A stretch of 33,767 nucleotides of DNA from Anaerolineales bacterium (GTDB taxonomy: Bacteria > Chloroflexota > Anaerolineae > Anaerolineales > Villigracilaceae), in NCBI GenBank assembly GCA_014860805.1, contig JACZJB010000218.1, positions 1 to 33,767 of the forward strand. The letters run 5' to 3'. Below the pieces are notes generated by a model. The model made no database searches, was not told the origin of the DNA, and was given only the letters and a program-made list of their open reading frames with translations. How positions within the stretch are numbered: the first letter of the stretch is position 1; every line of letters starts with the position of its first letter. The translations under genes and the position numbers were made by a program. Shown here in pieces: positions 15,375 through 24,124 of this stretch.

Positions 15375-17149
15375 TATTTACTTTTTAATTTTGATGCATG
15401 GCGTGGATGGTGCAGGCGGTCTGCGGCGTCTTCGGAAAGAGGAATATAAACCTGAACCTTGGTCCCTTTTCCCGGGGATGAGTCTATCTGTAAAAGCCCG
15501 TTGACGAGTTCGGCACGCTCGCGCAGATTGACCATGCCGAGGCTTGAGTTGGAGCGTTTGTCATATGCCTGCGTCATGGCGTTTACATCGAAGCCCAGAC
15601 CGTTGTCGTTAATTTCCAGCAAGGCTATTCCAACTTCCATCTGGCTTAGGCGCACTGTAATGGTTTCAGCAGCAGCATGCTTGCGGGCATTGTTTACAGC
15701 TTCTTCAATAATATAAAAGATCACGCCCTGCTTGCCCATTTCCAGCTGGGTGGTGATCCGTTCGTCAATATTCACCACCACTTTTTGAGAGAAGGTTTCC
15801 AACATTTTATCTGCCATGGCCTGCACCGCCGCCGTGAGTCCTTGAGATTCAAGGATCAGCGGGCGCAGGGTGAAGAGCATATGACGGATTTCCTTGGTGG
15901 TGCGATGAGCGAGCTCTTCCAGTTTGACAATTTCCTCGGCGGCGGCTTTTACATCTTTGCCCAACATGCGGCGGGTGATGTTGAGCCGCATTGCCATTGC
16001 AGCAACAGATTGAGTAGGACCGTCGTGCAGGTCCCGCGCCAGTTTTTTGCGCGCTTCTTCATGGACCTCCACCATGCGTTCTTTTTCCTCCACCAAATCC
16101 TGATAGAGGCGTGCATTTTGGATGGCGATCACTGCCTGCCTGCCGATGATATCGAGTAATTTCAAACGATCCGCATTGAAATAGTCAGGCTCTGGGTGTG
16201 CGAACAACAAAACGCCATAGACGTTAAAACCGCTGCGCAGCGGAAAACAATATCCACTGGTGCAGTTCCTAAGCGCAATGACACGCCCAAGTTCGGGGTC
16301 GTAGCCAATATCTTTGAACGTGATGGGTTCGCCCTCATCCAGAGCTTTTTTCAGCACGCCTTCAGCTCCATCAAAGGTGACGCGCATGTCCGCGCTGGTA
16401 AAACGCCTTGCGGAACCGATGCGTAACTTTCCGCCGTTGAACAACATCACCACACCTACAAGCGGGTCACTGACCAATTGCTCGGGATCGGGATTCAAAG
16501 CGGCAGCACTCATATCCAAGGCTGAGTCGAGGACGCGTTTATAACTTAGTGTGGATGAAAGGGTGGATGTCAGCTCATAGATGGCACGCAGGCGTTCGTT
16601 TTGGATGGCGCGTTTCTTTTCTTCTGAATCCATCCACAGGCTGCGGTTCTTGCGCATGTGCTCCATCATGCGGCGGCCAAGAAAACCAAAAACAAAACTC
16701 AGACCAATCAAAATCGCAGAGATGAGAACTGAAAGGGAAAGACTGTTGTTCGTTTGAAAATCCAAATAAAGCATGAAGCCAGAAAATAATAACGCGATAA
16801 CCACTCCCCCAAAGATCTCAAAATAAATGGAGCCTGTCAAAATCGGGAGCAAACCTGCCCAAAACGCCGGTCCACGCACGCCACCTTGACCCCAGAAAAA
16901 TGCCCCTGCCAGGATCAGATCCACAACAATGTTGAGGCGGCGGTGGAACTGAAGGCGTAGATTTAAGCTTGTCACGGCTGTCATGGCAAGGTTCCAAAGG
17001 ATCAGCAGGCCAAGGGGCCAGGCAGAACGGATATCCAGTTCATTGCCCAAGCTAAGGGATACGATCAAACCGACCAGCATGATCCAGCGTAATGATATGG
17101 CAAACCAGTCTGCCATGTAGGGGGTGTCAAATTTGCGCATCATAGCCAT
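15374..17149 (-). CDS. Membrane sensor histidine kinase (HisKA_3, GAF)
   Basis: A 591-residue sensor kinase of the NarL/LiaS/DegS-like class. Five or six N-terminal membrane segments span about 15-157; a short linker follows; a GAF-type domain covers about 200-345 (with a CTSGYCFPL strand that holds two cysteines, C296 and C301, possible redox or ligand sites); a coiled linker; HisKA_3 dimerisation and phosphoacceptor domain with ARDLHDGPTQS at 371-381 (phospho-His 375); HATPase_c with N-box EEAVNNARKH (482-491) and G-box DNGLGF (515-520). Such kinases normally pair with a LuxR-type response regulator, which is not in this window. It is co-transcribed with the alpha/beta hydrolase. The start ATG at 17149 follows an AGG; Met 3 or Met 4 are possible alternatives. 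Confidence 0.92.
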   Translation of the reverse strand: MAMMRKFDTPYMADWFAISLRWIMLVGLIVSLSLGNELDIRSAWPLGLLILWNLAMTAVTSLNLRLQFHRRLNIVVDLILAGAFFWGQGGVRGPAFWAGLLPILTGSIYFEIFGGVVIALLFSGFMLYLDFQTNNSLSLSVLISAILIGLSFVFGFLGRRMMEHMRKNRSLWMDSEEKKRAIQNERLRAIYELTSTLSSTLSYKRVLDSALDMSAAALNPDPEQLVSDPLVGVVMLFNGGKLRIGSARRFTSADMRVTFDGAEGVLKKALDEGEPITFKDIGYDPELGRVIALRNCTSGYCFPLRSGFNVYGVLLFAHPEPDYFNADRLKLLDIIGRQAVIAIQNARLYQDLVEEKERMVEVHEEARKKLARDLHDGPTQSVAAMAMRLNITRRMLGKDVKAAAEEIVKLEELAHRTTKEIRHMLFTLRPLILESQGLTAAVQAMADKMLETFSQKVVVNIDERITTQLEMGKQGVIFYIIEEAVNNARKHAAAETITVRLSQMEVGIALLEINDNGLGFDVNAMTQAYDKRSNSSLGMVNLRERAELVNGLLQIDSSPGKGTKVQVYIPLSEDAADRLHHPRHASKLKSK

Positions 17150-17160
17150 AATAGACCTAT

Positions 17161-17189
17161 ATCATAACGAAAAATACGCAAGCAAGCAA
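17161..17189 (-). promoter_or_regulatory. Promoter of the histidine kinase-hydrolase operon
   Basis: On the minus strand, TTGCTT (17189-17184) and TATGAT (17166-17161) are separated by 17 bases, ending 11 bases before the ATG of the kinase gene. The short leader is notable. It lies in the 63-base gap after the polysaccharide operon. Confidence 0.5.
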
Positions 17190-17212
17190 CCACCAAAGAC
17201 GTTACAGCCAAA

Positions 17213-18676
17213 TTACACCTTATCTTCAAATGACCAGTTTTCATTGTTTTTCATGGAATTTACAGACAAGCCAATCATAATTCCTGAAACCAGCCAGATA
17301 TTTGGGGTGGCGAAGGAATCCTGTGTGAAATTATAGAGAGTAACTCCAAGCCAGGCAAAGGTGCCTGCAATGACGGCAAAACGCGTCCAAAGCTCCCTGC
17401 GAAGATGGAGCAAGAGGATATCGCCAAGCAGGTACAACTGAAAAGCGAGATACAGAAAAAAGCCAATGATCCCAGTCTCTGCAATCAGGCGGATGTACAT
17501 ATTTTTCGGGTTGGGATACAGGCGGTTTTCAGTACTTTGCTGACGCGCAATCTCAGGGAGGGTAGTGAGAGACCAGTCTGGCAAGTTTTGGTAGATGTAC
17601 AAGCCGCTTGCGCCAAAACCAGCCCCGCTAAGTGGATATTTTTCATACGCCGCCCAGGCGCCTACAGAGTAAGCACCTCGTGCGCCTGCATTGATACCGA
17701 CAATGTATTCGCTCAGACTGTCGGTGTTGGCTGTCACTAGATTTCGAAAGATATTTCTCTGGCTCAAAAAGAGGAGAGAGCCGCCAAGCGCTGCAAGGAT
17801 GGCAGTCACCATCCCAATACGGATGAGGAGGTCAAATGCACGGCTGCGAAATCCATTGATGAACCAAGTCCACATGGCGCGCAGGACATCCCGACCAAAG
17901 AAGAGGAAGGTCAATCCCATTGATGCAAGAGTGACCAGCAAACCGCCGCGGGAATAGGTTGCCAAAAGCAACAGCAGAGATAATGTCAATAGAACAGGTT
18001 CCAGCCAGCGGTTAAGGGTGAGGCGGAAATTCGTCAAAACAGAAGCAAAGAGGATGGGAATGTAGATCGTCGCGAGTTGTCCTGCAAGCCAGGCAGGTTC
18101 AAAGGCAAGGCCTGAAATACGGCGGGTGTTGTCGAGCTGGCGCATGGAAAAGGAAAGCTGCCATTGTGTGACCATATCTCTATCGAGCAATCCCGTGTAG
18201 AAGGTGACGGCTTGCAATCCGCTCCACGCCATGTTGAAGCAGAGGCCGACCAAAAGCCATTTGAGCGAGAAGCGAAGATCATCTTCGCTTTTGTTCATCC
18301 ATACGGCGGAGAAAAAGAAGATAAGGCCGATCAACATGGTGATCAACGCGCGGATGGTGCGGTCTATATATTCCTGTGAATACAGCGGAATGGGATTCGT
18401 TAGGACCCCAAGACTGGAAGACGCGATCACGAACAAGACAAAAGCGCCGAGCGGGACGAAAGATCCCGACCAGTTTATTTTTTGACGGAGTCGCCAAATC
18501 TGAAATAGCAGAATCGGGAAAAGCAAACCCAGCGGGTACATCGCAAGCGGACGGACAAGGGTTCTGCTTTCGCCGAGGAGCGGGAACCAGCGAAAACTGG
18601 TGACGGGTATCGCGATCAACGCCAGCGCCCAAAGGATGCGCGAAATCTTTTCGATGGAGAAGCTCGAACTTTTCAT
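17213..18676 (-). CDS. O-antigen ligase/polymerase (Wzy_C-like) membrane protein
   Basis: A 487-residue membrane protein with about 12 hydrophobic segments, of the O-antigen ligase/Wzy polymerase superfamily (PF04932). The marks are ATYSRGGLLVTLAS in the middle (the conserved SRGG turn), a large extracytoplasmic loop with GAGFGASGLYIYQN, and the following PNPKNMYIRLIAETGIIGF, where the His/Asn and Glu positions are usually conserved. It would polymerise lipid-linked repeat units or transfer a glycan outside the membrane. Its ATG overlaps the stop of the Wzz-like gene (ATGA), and a polymerase next to a chain-length regulator is the standard arrangement. It is the last gene of its operon. Ligase against polymerase cannot be settled from sequence alone. 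Confidence 0.85.
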   Translation of the reverse strand: MKSSSFSIEKISRILWALALIAIPVTSFRWFPLLGESRTLVRPLAMYPLGLLFPILLFQIWRLRQKINWSGSFVPLGAFVLFVIASSSLGVLTNPIPLYSQEYIDRTIRALITMLIGLIFFFSAVWMNKSEDDLRFSLKWLLVGLCFNMAWSGLQAVTFYTGLLDRDMVTQWQLSFSMRQLDNTRRISGLAFEPAWLAGQLATIYIPILFASVLTNFRLTLNRWLEPVLLTLSLLLLLATYSRGGLLVTLASMGLTFLFFGRDVLRAMWTWFINGFRSRAFDLLIRIGMVTAILAALGGSLLFLSQRNIFRNLVTANTDSLSEYIVGINAGARGAYSVGAWAAYEKYPLSGAGFGASGLYIYQNLPDWSLTTLPEIARQQSTENRLYPNPKNMYIRLIAETGIIGFFLYLAFQLYLLGDILLLHLRRELWTRFAVIAGTFAWLGVTLYNFTQDSFATPNIWLVSGIMIGLSVNSMKNNENWSFEDKV

Positions 18677-19287
18677 TTATTCTTTGGCTTGACGAACAAA
18701 ACAACAAAAACAGCCAGAGTTAGAAAACTCATGGAGCCAGCCAGCATAAATTCACCCAGTGAAATACTGCGCTGTTTTGGCAAATCCACGGCTTGCGTCA
18801 CTTCCAGTTTAACGAACTTGTTGATGTTTCCAGCCTGAATCTCAGACTGTATTTTGAGGACAAACGCCTCCGCCCAAGCGGAAGCAAGTCCTTCGGCGAT
18901 CTGCGGGGCTTTGTCATCAGCGTAGAAATGCCAGCCTGCTTCGGACGGCTGGCTAAGCAATAATTTTCCTCCGCGCAAGTCCTCCACGGGAATGGCAAAT
19001 TGGGAAGATAAGGGAGACATGATTTCGTCCGACCAGGCAAGCTCTTCCATCTTGCGCGATTCGCGCTCGAGATAATAGAACTGCTGACGATCTGTCTCCT
19101 GCGGCCAGGCTTGTTCAAGATTGAAATCCACATTGACAGTTGCCTTCGCACGATAGGGAGGCGGAACGACATAATATACCGCCGCGCCAATCAACATGCC
19201 AAGAAGCGCGCCCAACGCCCAAAACCGCCATGCGCGCAGCAGACGGATCAGGTCTTCGACAGAGGGAGATGCAAACACGAAATTCAT
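18673..19287 (-). CDS. Short Wzz-like polysaccharide chain-length determinant
   Basis: A 204-residue protein with two membrane segments (about 23-43 and 178-200) flanking an extracytoplasmic domain, the topology of polysaccharide co-polymerases (Wzz, PF02706-like). The segment after TM1, VPPPYRAKATVNVDF, is the typical Wzz start of the outer domain. It is much shorter than usual Wzz proteins (over 300 residues), lacks much of the coiled region, and has no C-terminal tyrosine kinase. The ATG at 19287, two bases after the stop of the GT2 gene, is preferred; a GTG at 19317 would add 10 lysine-rich residues and overlap the GT2 gene. Role as a chain-length regulator for the overlapping Wzy-like gene is inferred from topology and neighbourhood. 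Confidence 0.7.
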   Translation of the reverse strand: MNFVFASPSVEDLIRLLRAWRFWALGALLGMLIGAAVYYVVPPPYRAKATVNVDFNLEQAWPQETDRQQFYYLERESRKMEELAWSDEIMSPLSSQFAIPVEDLRGGKLLLSQPSEAGWHFYADDKAPQIAEGLASAWAEAFVLKIQSEIQAGNINKFVKLEVTQAVDLPKQRSISLGEFMLAGSMSFLTLAVFVVLFVKPKNK

Positions 19288-19289
19288 TT

Positions 19290-20072
19290 TTATGCTTTTA
19301 CTCTTTTTATGCGCCACTTCCAGAGCGGACCGATGATCTTTCTCAAATAATATTTTGCCACAATCGGAGCAAAGAAACTACCGCCGTTACGGTAATGCAC
19401 GCGCAGCATTTCCTGCCAACCACGCTCATCCGCAACATTGGTCTTGCTGCTGGTGTGAATACGGAAGTTCGCCCACGTGCGGCCTGCTACATATTTCAAA
19501 GGCGCTTTGGCGGCAATGCGAGACCACAGATCATAATCCATTGCAAAATAAAAAGACGGGTCGAGGGGGCCAAGTTCCTTCCAATATTTTGCGCGGAAAA
19601 ACATCGTCTGCTGCGGAATGTGGACATAGCCCTCGCGCAGGCGGCGGTAATCCGTTTGTGCGGATTTGAATTTCCCAATGACCCTGTCTTCTTCATCAAT
19701 GAAGTCGCAATCCGCGTACACCAATGCAACCTCTGGATTCTCCATCAAATACTTGACCGCTTCACCCACCGCCTTTGGATGATAGGTATCATCTGAATTG
19801 ATCCAGGCGAGGATATCCCCCGTGGAACGATTGAAGCCTTTATTGATCGCGTCCGTCTGCCCCTTGTCCTGCTCGCTGACCCACCAAGCGAGTCTACTCT
19901 GATATTTTTTGATGACATCCACACTGCCGTCTGTAGAACCGCCGTCCACAATGATGTATTCGATGCGTGGATAATCCTGCGCAAGTACAGATTGGATCGT
20001 CCGCTCAAGGAACCGCGCCTGATTGAAAGAAGGCGTGATGATCGAAACGAGAGGGATCTTGGTCGGCTTCAT
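19290..20072 (-). CDS. GT2 family glycosyltransferase
   Basis: A 260-residue GT-A fold glycosyltransferase (family 2, PF00535), cytoplasmic, that transfers a sugar from a nucleotide sugar. It opens with [20 protein letters not shown], then [14 protein letters not shown], then a [17 protein letters not shown] segment, and AWINSDDTY, which contains the metal-binding acidic motif. No membrane segment is seen. It is a clear paralogue of the GT2 at 28181-29113. The ATG at 20072 is chosen over an in-frame GTG at 20087 because the latter overlaps the sulfotransferase end and adds only MEIKY. It follows the sulfotransferase gene closely, which suggests that a sulfated sugar is part of the product. 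Confidence 0.92.
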   Translation of the reverse strand: MKPTKIPLVSIITPSFNQARFLERTIQSVLAQDYPRIEYIIVDGGSTDGSVDVIKKYQSRLAWWVSEQDKGQTDAINKGFNRSTGDILAWINSDDTYHPKAVGEAVKYLMENPEVALVYADCDFIDEEDRVIGKFKSAQTDYRRLREGYVHIPQQTMFFRAKYWKELGPLDPSFYFAMDYDLWSRIAAKAPLKYVAGRTWANFRIHTSSKTNVADERGWQEMLRVHYRNGGSFFAPIVAKYYLRKIIGPLWKWRIKRVKA

Positions 20073-20077
20073 GTACT

Positions 20078-21004
20078 TTATTTCCACTCGTCATCCGAAT
20101 AGAACAATTCCGCAACTCCCTCGGTAATCTTACGGATGCGAGTGACTTCTTCGGGAGACAATATCTTTTTCCAATTATTCAGATTGGCGCGGCTGTCGAG
20201 TTTTACAGAATGCGTTCTGTTCCTGGCTAGTTTGGTGGGATTCTCCGCACTGCTGGAGTTGAGAATTGTCTCTTCGACCTTTGTAGTGAATGATAAACCA
20301 AGCGCTGTGTACAATGCCTTGTAACCTGCAACGGGATCAAGGGAGAGGTCTTCGTGGCGGACAATGTTGAAGTCTGGAAGCAGCTTCGAGGTCGAATGAA
20401 CGAGGCGGTGGATGATCCGCCAAAGCAACGCAGCCTGGTTGACAATGTCACCTGAAAGCGCTCGTTCCATGTCCGCACGGTCGGCTTCCAAATGATCGCG
20501 CATGAGCAGGGGCTGGTTAAGCAGGTTGTTGAAATCGAAGGGCCAGTTCAGGCGTTTGAGGCTGCTGACAAAAGCCACAGGATGGCGGGCTGTGAAAACG
20601 ATCTGACAATTCAGCTTTTTGGAAAACCAAATTGTGGACAAAGCCGCAAAAGGGTCTTTAAGAAGCGCGCGCTGGCCGTGCATACTGCCGTTAAAAAAGG
20701 TGCGGAAATCGCGACCCATGCGTAGAAAATCCTTTATTGAACGAATGGATTTTATTTCAAGCCAGGTGTGATATTGAAAATCAAGCAACTCGCGAAAAGC
20801 AGGCAGATATTGCGATTCGTTTTCGTCTGTGATGTAGGTATACCAATATTGGACCGGGGTACGGTACACGCCGGGACGATGCAGCACATTCAATGGTTCG
20901 CTGATATAGGCAGTGTCCACATCGGCAGCGAGCATCTTGCCGACCCACGTGGTTCCACTACGATGTGTGCCTGTTACGAGAATGGGGGAAAGGATGTTGG
21001 TCAT
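20078..21004 (-). CDS. Sulfotransferase family protein
   Basis: A 308-residue PAPS-dependent sulfotransferase (Sulfotransfer_1/3 type). The 5'-phosphosulfate loop is at the N-terminus ([16 protein letters not shown], about 10-25), and the 3'-phosphate-binding region is the [15 protein letters not shown] segment around residue 140, with a later [13 protein letters not shown]-like strand. It would transfer sulfate from PAPS to a hydroxyl or amino group of a sugar, lipid or small molecule in the cytoplasm. The ATG overlaps the stop of the DUF6056-like gene (ATGA). Its place among glycosyltransferases suggests that the acceptor is a glycan precursor. Enzymes for PAPS synthesis are not in the window. 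Confidence 0.9.
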   Translation of the reverse strand: MTNILSPILVTGTHRSGTTWVGKMLAADVDTAYISEPLNVLHRPGVYRTPVQYWYTYITDENESQYLPAFRELLDFQYHTWLEIKSIRSIKDFLRMGRDFRTFFNGSMHGQRALLKDPFAALSTIWFSKKLNCQIVFTARHPVAFVSSLKRLNWPFDFNNLLNQPLLMRDHLEADRADMERALSGDIVNQAALLWRIIHRLVHSTSKLLPDFNIVRHEDLSLDPVAGYKALYTALGLSFTTKVEETILNSSSAENPTKLARNRTHSVKLDSRANLNNWKKILSPEEVTRIRKITEGVAELFYSDDEWK

Positions 21005-22473
21005 GGTTGGTCACCGGGGTCATTATAGTATTCTTCGAGTGCATCTTCACCATGAATGGTAACCGCACTGATGGAGTTTACGCCATAGTATGCCGCTGCA
21101 CAGTGGTTAACCCAATGCGTGGGCAGGTTATCCAATTCTTTGATGCCATAAATTCCGCTGAACTGGGGAATGATTAGATTGGTCTGGCCGTTTTGGCGTA
21201 ATGTGTAGATGTGCGCATCGCGCCTGTCCCAGGCTTCGGCACGGGTGCTGTACTCGGGCACTTCCTGTAGCACCTGCCAAACCGCGCGAAGCGGATAGAA
21301 CGCCATGACCAATAAAAGAGAAAGGCAGGCGTAGTCAAAGAAAGCAGAATTGAGGTTGATTTTTGAAAGCCAGATCCCGAACAACGCGCCTTCCACCGTG
21401 AGAGTGATGGTCATCAGGAAATGAGCGAAGAAACGCGCCCGTTCCACAGGGTAGGCTTGACCATACGCGCTGGTGGAAAATCCAGCCGCGATGAACAAAG
21501 CCAAAAGGAAAGGCAGTAGGATGGCAATATTTCGTCCAGCCCGCATGTTGAATGAAGCAAAATTACCTTGGGATTGACGCGCATATAAAAAGAAAAACAG
21601 CGCAGAAACAAGGAAGTTAAATAAAATGGGAATCGGCAGGGTCTTCATGGAATTGAGCAGGAAGAAATAGGTATATTCAACTGTCCTTTGAACCCATGTC
21701 GCAAAAGACGGGGATTCCGTACCAAGTTTGGCAACTGCCGGGGACACTGCCATTACAACCAGCGCAGAGACTGCCCCCGCAAAGATGCTGCTCGAAACAA
21801 CCAGCAGGGACTGTCGCGATGATCCTTTTACGAAGAACCAACCATAAACAAACAAAAGCGCCGAGCCGACCACCATCAACACAACAGGAGGTTCAGAGAA
21901 ACCGCCGATAATTAAGGATGCAAGAAAGACTCCCAGCCCAAGCCATACGGTTGCATCCCGTTTTGTGTTGAATCTAAAAAGCAGGAAAGCAATGAGAAAA
22001 TTAAGAAAGACCAGCGGCGCAAAATGGGTAGCCATACTGGAGCGCCAATACAAAACTTGAAAACGATTGGGCGCCTCCAAAATGGACAGGAAAGCCAGCA
22101 AGCCGCCAAAAAATATATCCGCAAGAACAGGCCATTGGATGCCAGCCAGCTTGCGGACTTGACGCACCAGGAGCACGAGACCTACTCCCCACAGAATAAT
22201 CATCAACACAGGGACAACCGCCACACTGCGCGAGCCCATCATGGATTCCGTGATGCCGACGAACATCAAATTTGAGTAACGATTCGCCGCGCGCCAATTG
22301 CCTGCTTCGTAACGCGATATCACTCCCTGCAAGGTGGAGGAACTTGTCGCAACAGTTTCGCAGTAATCATCTGACATGTAACGGGAGAAGGTGCCAAGAT
22401 AGGCAATTGCCGCCAGATAAGCCAGCATTCCAGCTACAAGCAGGGTTACACCAATACCAAAGAATTTCTTCAT
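21001..22473 (-). CDS. Multi-pass membrane protein, DUF6056-like (possible GT-C)
   Basis: A 490-residue protein with about 11-12 hydrophobic segments. After TM1 comes a first extracytoplasmic loop with SRYMSDDYCETV, whose paired aspartates resemble the catalytic acidic motif of GT-C glycosyltransferases. The overall look matches the DUF6056 family, recognised from pattern memory only. The C-terminal ~80 residues are soluble and extracytoplasmic (from about residue 405). The ATG at 22473 lies three bases after the stop of the GT39 gene and is used in place of an in-frame TTG at 22476. The neighbourhood supports a role in assembling surface glycans from lipid-linked sugars; activity is unproven. 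Confidence 0.7.
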   Translation of the reverse strand: MKKFFGIGVTLLVAGMLAYLAAIAYLGTFSRYMSDDYCETVATSSSTLQGVISRYEAGNWRAANRYSNLMFVGITESMMGSRSVAVVPVLMIILWGVGLVLLVRQVRKLAGIQWPVLADIFFGGLLAFLSILEAPNRFQVLYWRSSMATHFAPLVFLNFLIAFLLFRFNTKRDATVWLGLGVFLASLIIGGFSEPPVVLMVVGSALLFVYGWFFVKGSSRQSLLVVSSSIFAGAVSALVVMAVSPAVAKLGTESPSFATWVQRTVEYTYFFLLNSMKTLPIPILFNFLVSALFFFLYARQSQGNFASFNMRAGRNIAILLPFLLALFIAAGFSTSAYGQAYPVERARFFAHFLMTITLTVEGALFGIWLSKINLNSAFFDYACLSLLLVMAFYPLRAVWQVLQEVPEYSTRAEAWDRRDAHIYTLRQNGQTNLIIPQFSGIYGIKELDNLPTHWVNHCAAAYYGVNSISAVTIHGEDALEEYYNDPGDQP

Positions 22474-22476
22474 CAA

Positions 22477-24009
22477 TTATTCCGAGTCTTCCATGAGATC
22501 GTAGATGATGTATCCATCGCCTTGAGCAAAAACAGGAAATTCCTTTAACTTCTCCTTGAGGAATGGCTGGCGGTTCAAGTCGGCGAAATCGGTCACCACA
22601 AACAGGTCTTTCTTGGCGACGATCGTGGCAAATTGCTTTTCAAAATCACGCTGCCCGCCGAGCAGGTCATCGCGGTAGAGCAGGTCGCCATACGTGGGCC
22701 AGGAGGTGATGTATTTCCAGCCCCAATACGCCATGCGCGAGCCGTAATCCTGCGTGAGACCTGCAATTGTGTATCCGTCCACCGTTTGACTGATCTCTGC
22801 CCACATCTGCGCTTCAGGGCGATAGTCCACAGAGTTCAATTGAGTGCGTGTGCCCCAAAGAGAGGCGAAGACACCAAGGATCAAAATACAAACGGCAGAA
22901 AGGCGAAGCAGGCGCGCAGCAGTAAGTTGAGCAAGTTTTGAAAAAAGAAGTTCAGCCAAAGGCGCAAGCGACAAAGCCGCAATGGGAATCAAGGGCAGGG
23001 AGTAGTAATCGTGAGAAGCAATGTGATAGTTAAAAAAAATGCCAAAGACGACGTACCCCGCCCACAGCGCGAGCATGAAGCGGCGCTTTCCATCGTCAAA
23101 GAAAAAAAGCCCGAACAGTGCAAGCATCAAAGGAATGCCGCCAATGACGAGGTTGAGCATATTGACCCAGCCAAGGTAATAAGCCGGGCTTAGAAAATAG
23201 GCTGGGATGAAACGTCCGCCGAATTGTTGACCGAGATAGCCCGCCACCCACACACCATAGACGGCGTACGCTGCGCCCGGAAGGATGCCAAGCACGCTCA
23301 TGACATAAGCTTGTGGCTGCTTCAACACCTCAGTCAGCGGCTTTCGCCCAAGCAGCAAAGCGCCCACTCCGCCGCCGATGACGAAGAATGCAGCGACGAA
23401 TTTTACGAAGATGGCAAGTCCGCCGAAGAGACCTGCGAGGACGGCAAAGAGCCAGCTCCTTTTCGAACTCTTCTCGGCAAACAATGCGCCTTCCCATTCA
23501 TAGACCGCCCACCAAAAGAGGATGATGAACATGACCATGAGCGGGTCGGGCTGGAAGCTGCGGCTGGCAATGACGGCATATGGAAGGAAGAGATAAAAGG
23601 CGGTTGCAGCGAGGGCTCCGTCTGTGGAAGTTAACCTGCGTGCCAGCAGGAAAAGGAAGAAGCCGCCGATGATCCAAAATATGGAGGAATAGGCACGCGC
23701 AACCCAATGCTGCTCGCCCGTGTAGCGGTAGGTGAAAGCGACGATGCGCTCCATGATCTCAGGTTCGATGGAGGCGCGCAGCTTCCACTGTTGGATGGCA
23801 AAAGTCCGTTCGGCGCGGGTGACGCCCGGGCGGGTATCGTAGTACATGCCGCGCGCTTTTAGCACGGAGAGCATTTGGCGGGTGGAGTGAAATTCCAGCG
23901 GCAGGTCGTTGGCATCGTAGAAACGGATCGACAGTCCAAGTACAAAAATGACGACCAGGGCTGTGATCCACGCTTTGCGGGAGGTAAAAAATGAGGGAGT
24001 TTCCTTCAT
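22477..24009 (-). CDS. GT39-type GT-C glycosyltransferase (first copy)
   Basis: A 510-residue membrane glycosyltransferase of the PMT/ArnT superfamily (PF13231-like), which uses polyprenyl-phosphate sugars on the outer face of the membrane. TM1 (about 12-30) is followed by a loop DANDLPLEFHSTRQML with candidate catalytic acids, then about 10 more segments, with SRSFQPDPLMVMF near residue 150, and a soluble C-terminal domain ending QGDGYIIYDL. It is clearly paralogous to the protein at 29110-30582. The ATG at 24009 is chosen because the in-frame start at 24195 lies inside the divergent endonuclease gene and would put a run of unlikely residues before TM1. It is the first gene of the six-gene operon running to 17213. 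Confidence 0.85.
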   Translation of the reverse strand: MKETPSFFTSRKAWITALVVIFVLGLSIRFYDANDLPLEFHSTRQMLSVLKARGMYYDTRPGVTRAERTFAIQQWKLRASIEPEIMERIVAFTYRYTGEQHWVARAYSSIFWIIGGFFLFLLARRLTSTDGALAATAFYLFLPYAVIASRSFQPDPLMVMFIILFWWAVYEWEGALFAEKSSKRSWLFAVLAGLFGGLAIFVKFVAAFFVIGGGVGALLLGRKPLTEVLKQPQAYVMSVLGILPGAAYAVYGVWVAGYLGQQFGGRFIPAYFLSPAYYLGWVNMLNLVIGGIPLMLALFGLFFFDDGKRRFMLALWAGYVVFGIFFNYHIASHDYYSLPLIPIAALSLAPLAELLFSKLAQLTAARLLRLSAVCILILGVFASLWGTRTQLNSVDYRPEAQMWAEISQTVDGYTIAGLTQDYGSRMAYWGWKYITSWPTYGDLLYRDDLLGGQRDFEKQFATIVAKKDLFVVTDFADLNRQPFLKEKLKEFPVFAQGDGYIIYDLMEDSE

Positions 24010-24068
24010 AGGGAGCGGACTTATTGTATCGTTAAAGTATGAGCAGGGATTTAATATTTGAACTGGCT

Positions 24069-24074
24069 TATAAT
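24069..24074 (+). promoter_or_regulatory. Candidate -10 box for the endonuclease gene
   Basis: TATAAT 51 bases before the ATG of the endonuclease gene, within the 115-base divergent region (24010-24124). No good -35 element is seen. On the other strand TACAAT (24028-24023) could serve the GT39 gene, also without a clear -35. Confidence 0.4.
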
Positions 24075-24124
24075 GGCTGTACAACACAAAGCTGGGTGCT
24101 TTCCCGCAAAACAAAGTAAAAATT

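Noticed and set aside
19140-19796. 218-codon frame antisense to the GT2 gene
   Set aside because: Covers a GT2 gene with complete motifs; residues rich in His, Arg and Cys are typical of an antisense shadow.
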